From assembly GCA_002296285.1 (NCBI GenBank), contig DBHX01000029.1, positions 1-36,791 on the forward strand: DNA of 36,791 nt. The letters run 5' to 3'. The notes under the pieces were generated by a model. The model made no database searches. It saw nothing but the letters and a program-made list of their open reading frames with translations, and was not told the origin of the DNA. Within the stretch, counting starts at the first letter, position 1. The number at the start of each line of letters is the position of its first letter. The position numbers and the translations under genes are program-made. This DNA is from a bacterium UBP8_UBA817 (GTDB lineage Bacteria; Margulisbacteria; Marinamargulisbacteria; UBA817). Shown here in pieces: positions 1-6,372 of this stretch.

Positions 1-1022
1 ACCGAAAAATTCGTCACATTGCCCCTTATGAATTGGTGACGGCCATGCGGGCATCATTTTTTGTGGCGGGCCCAATTTTGGCACGCACAGGGTTTGCCAA
101 GGTGCCCTTGCCCGGGGGGTGTGCCATCGGTACACGGCCGCTGGACATTCACTTAAAAGGGTTTAAGGCCATGGGGGTGGATGTCAGCATTGAACATGGG
201 TTTGTTCAAATGATGACGAATCATTTAAAAGGAAATCGTATTTATTTGGATTTTCCCTCCGTTGGCGCCACTGAAAATATTATGATGGCGGCCACCCTAG
301 CAGAGGGCACAACCATCATCGAAAATGCCGCCCAAGAACCTGAAATTGTGGACTTGGCGGACTTTTTGAATACGGCGGGCTCCAATGTGACCGGGGCCGG
401 GTCATCAACGATTCATATTGACGGTAAAACAGAGTTGAAGGGTCAGGATTTTTCAATTATTCCGGATCGGGTGGAAGTGGGGACATTAATGATTGCGGCT
501 GCCGTGACCAAAGGGGATGTGTTTATTGATGGTGCGTGCCCCGATCACATTGAGCCCTTGATTCGTAAATTGAAAGAAGCCGGGGCTGAAGTTGATGTAT
601 TGGCCGATGGCATTCGTGTTCGTGGCGAAAAACGACTTAGTAGTGTGGATATTGAAACCTTGCCTTTTCCTGGCTTTCCAACCGATATGCAAGCGCAGTT
701 TATGTCCTTGTTGTGCATTTCTACTGGTACCAGTGTTGTTACGGAAACCATTTTTGAAAATCGCTTCATGCATGTGAATGAACTCATGCGCATGGGTGCG
801 AATATCCGAGTTGATCAACGTCAGGCCATTATCGAAGGGGTGGATCAATTGTATGGTGCGGAGGTAAAGATTACGGATTTGCGTGCCGGTGCGGCTTTGA
901 TTATTGCTGGTTTGGTTGCGGATGGTGAAACCTCTGTGTATGGCTTGAATCATTTGCGACGTGGCTACCATGATTTGCCTCAAAAACTTCGCGGGTTGGG
1001 TGCCATTATCGGCAGTCAATGA
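1..1022 (+). CDS. murA: UDP-N-acetylglucosamine 1-carboxyvinyltransferase (MurA), 5' end outside window
   Basis: MurA transfers enolpyruvate from PEP to UDP-GlcNAc, the first committed cytoplasmic step of peptidoglycan synthesis. The reading frame is open to the left edge (first full codon at base 3), and the family pattern YELV-AMRASF is visible there, so the real start lies upstream and roughly the first 75 residues are missing. The active-site loop LPGGCAIG is present with its catalytic Cys (codon 120-122), so this is the usual fosfomycin-sensitive Cys type and not the Asp variant. Further hallmarks are PGFPTDMQAQ, ENRFMHVNEL and the closing LRAGAALIIAGL / HLRRGYHDL segment. The stop overlaps the start of the potassium transporter gene (ATGA), so the two are probably co-transcribed. 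Identification is secure; only the N-terminus is unseen. Confidence 0.97.
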   Translation, partial: RKIRHIAPYELVTAMRASFFVAGPILARTGFAKVPLPGGCAIGTRPLDIHLKGFKAMGVDVSIEHGFVQMMTNHLKGNRIYLDFPSVGATENIMMAATLAEGTTIIENAAQEPEIVDLADFLNTAGSNVTGAGSSTIHIDGKTELKGQDFSIIPDRVEVGTLMIAAAVTKGDVFIDGACPDHIEPLIRKLKEAGAEVDVLADGIRVRGEKRLSSVDIETLPFPGFPTDMQAQFMSLLCISTGTSVVTETIFENRFMHVNELMRMGANIRVDQRQAIIEGVDQLYGAEVKITDLRAGAALIIAGLVADGETSVYGLNHLRRGYHDLPQKLRGLGAIIGSQ

Positions 1023-2683
1023 TTGTGATGTTTCGCTCTATTCTTAATATTGGGTCGGGCATTCTATCTGTTCTTGTTTATGTTACGTTATTTATTGAGC
1101 TTTTATTTATGCTCAGTATGTCGTCGTTTAAATTATTTGATGACGTGCACTATTTTATCTTTCTGCTTCTTTTTTTGGATTCATTGATACGATTAATTAT
1201 TCGCCCGGTTAAATCCTTTGGTTATAAGCGTTTGTTTTTAGGCCTATTGTCCATTTTACCCATATTAAATTACAACGGTGTTCAACTGCCGATCATTGAT
1301 ATTAATTTGGGCATTCAGCAAGGCATCTTGTTAATTATTGCTGTGACCCGAGTGAAGCATTTGTCGTTTTTATTTGAACCACTGCGTTCCAATCCGACGC
1401 AATCGTTTGTTGGTGGGTTTATTTTGGTTATTTTGTTGGGGGCTGTTTTTTTAATGTTGCCATTTTCGCACAAGGGGACTATTCCCTTTATTGATGCGTT
1501 ATTTATGGCGGCCTCAGCGGTTTGCGTGACCGGTTTGTCGGTGTTTGATGTTGGCACCCAGTTGACGATATTTGGTCAAATGATCTTGCTGATTTTGATT
1601 CAAATTGGGGGGCTTGGGATTATGACATTCTATGCCCTTGTGACGATTTCATTAAATCAACGATTTTTGAGCTCAGAGTCCCAGGAATTTCAAGAAGGCT
1701 GGTCCACCGAGAGCATGAAGGAAACCTTTGGGATTATTCGATCCATTTTTTTTGTGACATTTGTGGTTGAACTTATGGGGGCTTGCCTTATTTTTTCAGC
1801 GGTTGGCGATCATGTATCGAGCATAAAGGCACGATTGTTTTATTCATTGTTTCATTCCGTGTCCGCATTTTGCAATGCGGGGTTTTCATTGTTTTCGGAT
1901 AGCTTGGCTGTTTTTTCACATTCGTGGGTTTCTGTGTCCACTTTCTCTACTTTGATTTTTTTGGGAGGGATTGGCTTTCCTGTGATTTTTGAGCTGTACC
2001 ATCGATGGATTGTGAAGGATCGTTCGCGATTAAAATTGCAAACAAAAATGGTGCTTTATGTGAGTTTTACTCTCATTCTTTTGGGGGTTTTGGTGCTCTA
2101 CTTTCAATCATTAATGTTTGGTTCTGGTGATATGTCTTTGGATATGGCCATTTTTCATTCCATATCGGCTCGAACGGCCGGTTTTTCCATGCAAGATATG
2201 ACCCAATATAGCATGGCGTCCATGTGGTTTTTGTTGATTTTGATGTTTATTGGTGCATCCCCAGGGTCCACCGGTGGTGGAATTAAAACCACGACCTTTG
2301 GTTTGTTGGTGGTGGCCCTTATTTCAACCATTCGAAGCCGAGAGCATATTCACGTGTTTGATCGCCACGTCAAACATCAATTAATTTTTAAAGCATTGGC
2401 CATATTTACCATGGCTTTTTTTATCGTATGTGTGTCATTTTTTATTCTACTGACCACTGAAACCATTGCATTTTTTCCGTTATTGTTTGAATCGGTTTCA
2501 GCGTTTGCAACGGTAGGGTTCTCTTTGGGGGTTACGTCGGATCTTTCAGTAATCGGAAAATTGGTGATTGTATTTTTAATGTTTTTTGGACGTGTTGGGC
2601 CTTTGACGTTGGCCATTGCGTTGACCCGCCGTCCAAAACCCGCCAAGTACAAATTGCCCGATGAGCATGTATTGTTGGGATAA
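1019..2683 (+). CDS. ktrB: TrkH/KtrB-family potassium uptake channel subunit with extra N-terminal membrane domain
   Basis: This is the membrane subunit of a Trk/Ktr K+ uptake system, 554 residues. Four selectivity-filter loops, each with the key Gly, are readable: SAVCVTGLSV, SAFCNAGFSL, SARTAGFS and SAFATVGFSLG. The KtrB-type stretch ASPGSTGGGIKTTTFG follows the third loop. The canonical first pore helix begins near residue 130 (FVGGFILVILLGAVFLMLPF). The roughly 125 residues before it carry about four additional hydrophobic segments that B. subtilis-type KtrB lacks; a voltage-sensor-like or other accessory membrane domain is possible, but I only see the hydrophobicity. The start ATG overlaps the murA stop by 4 bases without a clear Shine-Dalgarno, suggesting coupled translation. 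The gating partner ktrA follows after 38 bases. Confidence 0.93.
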   Translation: MIVMFRSILNIGSGILSVLVYVTLFIELLFMLSMSSFKLFDDVHYFIFLLLFLDSLIRLIIRPVKSFGYKRLFLGLLSILPILNYNGVQLPIIDINLGIQQGILLIIAVTRVKHLSFLFEPLRSNPTQSFVGGFILVILLGAVFLMLPFSHKGTIPFIDALFMAASAVCVTGLSVFDVGTQLTIFGQMILLILIQIGGLGIMTFYALVTISLNQRFLSSESQEFQEGWSTESMKETFGIIRSIFFVTFVVELMGACLIFSAVGDHVSSIKARLFYSLFHSVSAFCNAGFSLFSDSLAVFSHSWVSVSTFSTLIFLGGIGFPVIFELYHRWIVKDRSRLKLQTKMVLYVSFTLILLGVLVLYFQSLMFGSGDMSLDMAIFHSISARTAGFSMQDMTQYSMASMWFLLILMFIGASPGSTGGGIKTTTFGLLVVALISTIRSREHIHVFDRHVKHQLIFKALAIFTMAFFIVCVSFFILLTTETIAFFPLLFESVSAFATVGFSLGVTSDLSVIGKLVIVFLMFFGRVGPLTLAIALTRRPKPAKYKLPDEHVLLG

Positions 2684-2721
2684 AAATGATCGATTAATAT
2701 ATATATGGTAGGATAATCAAG

Positions 2722-3429
2722 ATGAAAAAGTCAGTGGCGGTTATTAGTTTAGGGAAATTTGGCATCCAATTGGCCATTAGTTTAAGTCAAAAAGGGTACG
2801 ATGTGATTGCCATTGATATTCATTCGGACCCGGTGGATGACATTAAAGAACTGGTCAATTTTGCGGTTGTGTTGGATGCGACCGATGAAAAGGCCATGCG
2901 CTCAGTGAATGTTGATACTGTTGATATTGCGGTTGTTTCCATGGGAACCAATGTTCAATCCAGTTTATTGACCACGGCATTGCTTCAAAAATTGGGGGTG
3001 GCCGATATTTATGTTCGAAGCATTAATCATTTGCAAGAAAGCATTCTCATGTCCATGGGTATTCCAGAAAACCGAATCATTAATATTGAAGAAGAAATGG
3101 GTGAACAGTTATCGTCCAGTCTTGCTTCGGGGAAAATTGGCCGTTACATTCAGATTTCAGAACGTCATTCATTAATGGAAATTCGTGTGCCGGATTTTTT
3201 TATAGGAAAAACGTTAATGGCGTTGGACATACGTCGCAATTATAAAATTAATGTGGTCGGTATAAAACGCATGATTCCTCATGTGGATGATCAAGGGGAT
3301 GTTCAATATGAAATTCGAATGACCGATATCCCAGATCCAGAAGATCCGCTTCAAGAGTCCGATGTTTTGGTTATTTTGGGAACTGATGAACACATTGAGA
3401 CGTTTATTAAAATAGGGGAAGAGTTATGA
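2722..3429 (+). CDS. ktrA: KtrA/TrkA-type NAD-binding regulatory subunit of potassium uptake
   Basis: This cytoplasmic RCK protein gates the KtrB channel by binding nucleotides. At 235 residues it has the usual length for one RCK_N (Rossmann) plus one RCK_C domain. The N-terminal Rossmann strand-loop reads VISLGKFGIQLA, where the first Gly of the family GxGxFG motif is Ser; the acidic residue ending strand two (AIDI) is present. Typical RCK sequence follows (VVLDATDEKAMRSV, VVSMGTNVQSSLLTTALLQKLG). The C-terminal part from about residue 140 fits RCK_C. An AGGATAATCAAG leader precedes the ATG and serves as a weak ribosome site. The stop overlaps the start of the PAS protein by four bases (ATGA), so the two are translated from one message. 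Family call is strong; the effect of the Ser substitution is unknown. Confidence 0.92.
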   Translation: MKKSVAVISLGKFGIQLAISLSQKGYDVIAIDIHSDPVDDIKELVNFAVVLDATDEKAMRSVNVDTVDIAVVSMGTNVQSSLLTTALLQKLGVADIYVRSINHLQESILMSMGIPENRIINIEEEMGEQLSSSLASGKIGRYIQISERHSLMEIRVPDFFIGKTLMALDIRRNYKINVVGIKRMIPHVDDQGDVQYEIRMTDIPDPEDPLQESDVLVILGTDEHIETFIKIGEEL

Positions 3430-4172
3430 GACGTTTGTTTGATCGAATTCCTTTGTTTTGGAAGTACTTATTGATGTCGGGGCTTATTTTTGTGTCGTTT
3501 TATATTTCTTTTTATTTATTTTCGAATCGTGTACTGTCCATTTTGCAAGATGCCCTAAATGTCAGGGTTCCAATCAGTATTTTTAAAGGTGATTTTGTCT
3601 GGTTTTTTATTTGGGGAGCAATGTTAAGTGTTTTCTTATTGATGCTTATGTATTTTGATTTGAAGTATTTTTTGACGCGGTTTAATAATCATTTTAAATA
3701 TGCCATTGCTCGAAAGAAGCTGATCCCTAATCTGGAGGAATTTCAATCCAAAGATTTATTTCAAGACATCTCCGAAAATGCGAACCAAATGTTTTCGTTA
3801 TTTAAAAGTTTTGATCAAATGAAATCCTCTCGGATATCCATGGAAATTACCAGCATTAAGGCCCTAATTAATGTCATTTCTGAAGGGGTTATTTTTGTCA
3901 ATCAAGATAAAGTCGTGACCCATATCAACCATCAAGCCGAAGAGTTATTGCGATTGATTCCAGGTGAGATTATTGGCGAGGCGTTATCGCGTTACATCAA
4001 TGATGTCACCATTTTGGAGCATTTGCATACCTCGTTAATGAATGATCAGAAATTAACCGATATAAAATTAACCCTTCGAGAAACGGAGTTTGTTCATTTA
4101 ACCATATTGCCAATTAAAAATAAGTTTGGTGATTTAACCCGTGCCATTATGATTTTTCAAAAATTGAATTAG
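3426..4172 (+). CDS. two-helix membrane protein with cytoplasmic PAS domain and no output domain
   Basis: The 248-residue protein has two hydrophobic segments (about 10-32 and 57-77) flanking a short extracytoplasmic loop. A charged helical linker (about 80-135) comes next, then a C-terminal PAS-like domain (about 140-248). The PAS part shows the usual order: ALINVISEGVIFVNQDKVV, NHQAEELLRL, GEIIGEAL, and a final strand HLTILPIKNKFGDLTRAIMIF. This is the layout of the sensor half of a histidine kinase, but the frame stops right after the PAS domain and no HisKA, HATPase, GGDEF or other output part follows. It overlaps ktrA by four bases, so it may sense or modulate potassium uptake; that role is inferred from position only. 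Its stop codon overlaps that of the convergent downstream gene. I cannot match it to a named family beyond PAS. Confidence 0.8.
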   Translation: MRRLFDRIPLFWKYLLMSGLIFVSFYISFYLFSNRVLSILQDALNVRVPISIFKGDFVWFFIWGAMLSVFLLMLMYFDLKYFLTRFNNHFKYAIARKKLIPNLEEFQSKDLFQDISENANQMFSLFKSFDQMKSSRISMEITSIKALINVISEGVIFVNQDKVVTHINHQAEELLRLIPGEIIGEALSRYINDVTILEHLHTSLMNDQKLTDIKLTLRETEFVHLTILPIKNKFGDLTRAIMIFQKLN

Positions 4173-5797
4173 GCTGGATTATTTAATCTGGATTCTATTT
4201 TTTCTGGTTCAATCATTGGTTGTTTTGTGACCATTGTTGATACGGATGTTGATGGGGCTGATGGTACGGGTTCGCTGGATCGTTTTGTGGTGGACGGTTT
4301 AACTTTAATGCCCAGTATCTCAATGATGTGATTTAAGTCATCGGTCCAATTTTTTTCTAACCATGGTTGGCAGGCACTTTGTAGCGTTGATGCCATTGTT
4401 TTACTGTAATTGTTGACCCAATCACTGTCTTTGAGTTGATTGGACGACGGATTTTTTTCAAGGAAGCGAGTGATGTAACGGCTTAATTCAATGGTTTTAC
4501 TAATGGCTTGTTTTCTGCCCATTTGTTTTGCATATTGATCGATCATTTTTTTACGGTCCCCGTCTTTTTTGGATTGCAATGCCTGTTGGTATTGTTGCAC
4601 CAAGGAGGTTAGAAATGGTAGGTATTCATGATGGACCATTTCAAGGGTTTGGCACAACTGTCGAATGAGGGTGTTTGGATCCTGGGATTTCATGTTGATT
4701 TTTTCTTCACAGTGGTGCAGAACCTTTTGATACTTTTTACTCGATCGAACCAATTTGAAATATGTTTTTTGAATGCTTTTTTTTTGTTTGTCGGTGAGCT
4801 CGTTATGGTTGGCGATGGTGTGAAATGTTTGGGGTTTTTTCTTTGCATATGCCTGAATATTTGGTGACTCCTTGCACATGGTTTCCAAAAATGTCAGCAA
4901 TTCAGCATCTACCAATGCTTGGATATCTTCTGGCCATTGATCTTTTTTGAGTAATTCAAGATTGATACCCCCAATGAGTTCTTTAATGGTATTGGTAGCA
5001 TCTTTTTTTGGGGCAGGTGCCAATAATTGTTTGTAGCATCGCGTGAATAATTCCCCTGAAAATGTGTCAATAAATGGGGCATCGTAGTGATTGGTGATAT
5101 TTTTTAGATCTTCTTTGATTTCTTTTTCGATGGCTGGAATTAAAGGGTTGTCTTTGATGCCATAGTTCAAAATGGTGTTTTTCCATCCATCCGCGGCATT
5201 GATTTTAGCTAATATTATGTTTTTATTGACCAATGAATGCAATATGTCTTTTACGGAGGTTTCCAACGCCTGGGTTAATTCATTTTTACTGTTGATGACC
5301 CAGTCATTGGTTAATTGAAACAATGCCTTATGGCCAATCTTTTCTTCGGTAACCAGTTCGTCCAATTGTTTGGATAACCATTCGATCATGTGGCTCCATA
5401 GCGTTGTATTTTCAGCTTGTATTTCCTTGGTGAGCTTTTGTTGGAAGCTCTTTTTTGTGCGTGATACTTTTTTATGGATAACAATCATTTCGGCAATTGC
5501 GTCATGCATGATTTGAATCTTTTTTAATTCCTCGTCATTGAGTTTCATAATACCCTTTTTTATGTGATTTTTGACCAAGGTATGCAGCTCTGGCATCTTG
5601 GGCAATGTGTTATTGGTTGCTTCGGTGGTCGACGTTATGACATAGGCATTGAGCAATTGTTGAATTAATTTCTGGGCATCCAACAGCCGTTTCAAATCGT
5701 CAAAATGAATCAGATCTTCCAAAATGGTTTCGATCATTTTTCTATTTTCCACTGGATTATCAAAGGATATGATCGTCGGTGATTTCTCGTGATTCAT
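4169..5797 (-). CDS. hypothetical helical cytoplasmic protein, 542 residues
   Basis: I do not recognise this protein. It has no signal peptide or membrane segment and is almost entirely predicted helix. The sequence is rich in Lys, Glu, Gln, Asn and Thr, with long amphipathic stretches such as residues 80-150 that could form coiled coils. The last 50 or so residues are Ser/Pro/Thr-rich and look disordered (SSEPVPSAPSTSVSTM). The ATG at 5797-5795 is preceded by AAGG a few bases upstream and starts a sound frame. The gene stands alone: it is divergent from the 5930 gene and convergent with the PAS protein, the two stop codons overlapping at 4169-4172. Its first 50 residues resemble in rhythm the start of the 224-residue protein at 15975-16649, though too weakly to claim homology. 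No function is proposed. Confidence 0.75.
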   Translation of the reverse strand: MNHEKSPTIISFDNPVENRKMIETILEDLIHFDDLKRLLDAQKLIQQLLNAYVITSTTEATNNTLPKMPELHTLVKNHIKKGIMKLNDEELKKIQIMHDAIAEMIVIHKKVSRTKKSFQQKLTKEIQAENTTLWSHMIEWLSKQLDELVTEEKIGHKALFQLTNDWVINSKNELTQALETSVKDILHSLVNKNIILAKINAADGWKNTILNYGIKDNPLIPAIEKEIKEDLKNITNHYDAPFIDTFSGELFTRCYKQLLAPAPKKDATNTIKELIGGINLELLKKDQWPEDIQALVDAELLTFLETMCKESPNIQAYAKKKPQTFHTIANHNELTDKQKKSIQKTYFKLVRSSKKYQKVLHHCEEKINMKSQDPNTLIRQLCQTLEMVHHEYLPFLTSLVQQYQQALQSKKDGDRKKMIDQYAKQMGRKQAISKTIELSRYITRFLEKNPSSNQLKDSDWVNNYSKTMASTLQSACQPWLEKNWTDDLNHIIEILGIKVKPSTTKRSSEPVPSAPSTSVSTMVTKQPMIEPEKIESRLNNPA

Positions 5798-5857
5798 GAC
5801 CTTATTATCGATCTAAATATATGTAACTTTATGTTATTTCATTTAATTCATACCTTC

Positions 5858-5885
5858 TTGACAAAAATATTGCAAGTGCTAATAT
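5858..5885 (+). promoter_or_regulatory. sigma70-type promoter with extended -10
   Basis: TTGACA (5858-5863), a 16-base spacer, and TAATAT (5880-5885) preceded by TG one base upstream (5877-5878), which is an extended -10. Transcription would start near 5892, giving a leader of about 38 bases before the ATG at 5930. It is the best promoter match I noticed in the window and is placed to drive the 5930-9150 gene pair and perhaps the kinases beyond. Confidence 0.65.
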
Positions 5886-5917
5886 GTCCATGTGTTTCAA
5901 TCAATTCAAATGTTAGG

Positions 5918-5922
5918 GGAGG
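5918..5922 (+). promoter_or_regulatory. Shine-Dalgarno GGAGG deciding the start at 5930
   Basis: GGAGG sits inside a longer purine run (5915-5924), seven bases before the ATG at 5930. With the promoter at 5858-5885 it argues that translation starts at 5930 and not at the in-frame ATG at 5789, which lies upstream of the promoter. Confidence 0.75.
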
Positions 5923-5929
5923 GGTAAGT

Positions 5930-6367
5930 ATGGAGTTGTGTTTTAGTGGTCTCTTTCGCACCAGTGGGGAAACTGCTAAAGGGCCTCTCCCTGAACCTAA
6001 AAAACCTAAATCCATTTCTTCTCAGACGGTTTCTATGAGTGGGGCAAGTGAAGGCTTGATCTATCCCCCTGTCTGGAATGATTACCTTCCTTCTATGACA
6101 TGTGAAGTGATTGATATGAAGATTGAGGATTCTCCGTCAAACTCTTTCCCTTCACCTCGATCCACGGGAAGGTCTATTTCGAAAAATACTTTGGGACCTA
6201 ATTCAATAACACAGGAAAACCGTTCAGGTACGTCTGATCGAAGTATTTTTAAGATATTAGTGGCTAATCAACGTGGAGTGAGAGAAGGTACAAGTTGCCC
6301 ATTGTATGATGCGAGGCAGAAGTCTCATCTTCATCAGTTCCTTTCTAATAAACATTCCTCTGGTTAG
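5930..6367 (+). CDS. hypothetical Ser/Pro-rich protein, 145 residues
   Basis: I do not recognise this protein. The start at 5930 is chosen from the strong ribosome site and the promoter; the frame is open further upstream to 5789, but that extension would precede the promoter. The product begins MELCFSGLFRTSGE and is rich in Ser, Pro, Lys, Arg and Gly, with little regular secondary structure expected. There is no convincing signal peptide or membrane helix. It ends five bases before the GTG start of the 925-residue gene, so the two are almost certainly one transcription unit and the second is likely translated by coupling. Such a short disordered partner before a very large protein could be a chaperone-like, targeting or regulatory partner; that is speculation. 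Confidence 0.65.
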   Translation: MELCFSGLFRTSGETAKGPLPEPKKPKSISSQTVSMSGASEGLIYPPVWNDYLPSMTCEVIDMKIEDSPSNSFPSPRSTGRSISKNTLGPNSITQENRSGTSDRSIFKILVANQRGVREGTSCPLYDARQKSHLHQFLSNKHSSG

Positions 6368-6372
6368 TTTTA

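Noticed and set aside
486..1019. Minus-strand ORF of 177 residues
   Set aside because: It is antisense to conserved murA sequence and has no recognisable features.
5789..5929. N-terminal extension of the 145-residue protein to an ATG at 5789
   Set aside because: It would place the coding start upstream of the promoter at 5858-5885, and the strong GGAGG favours 5930.
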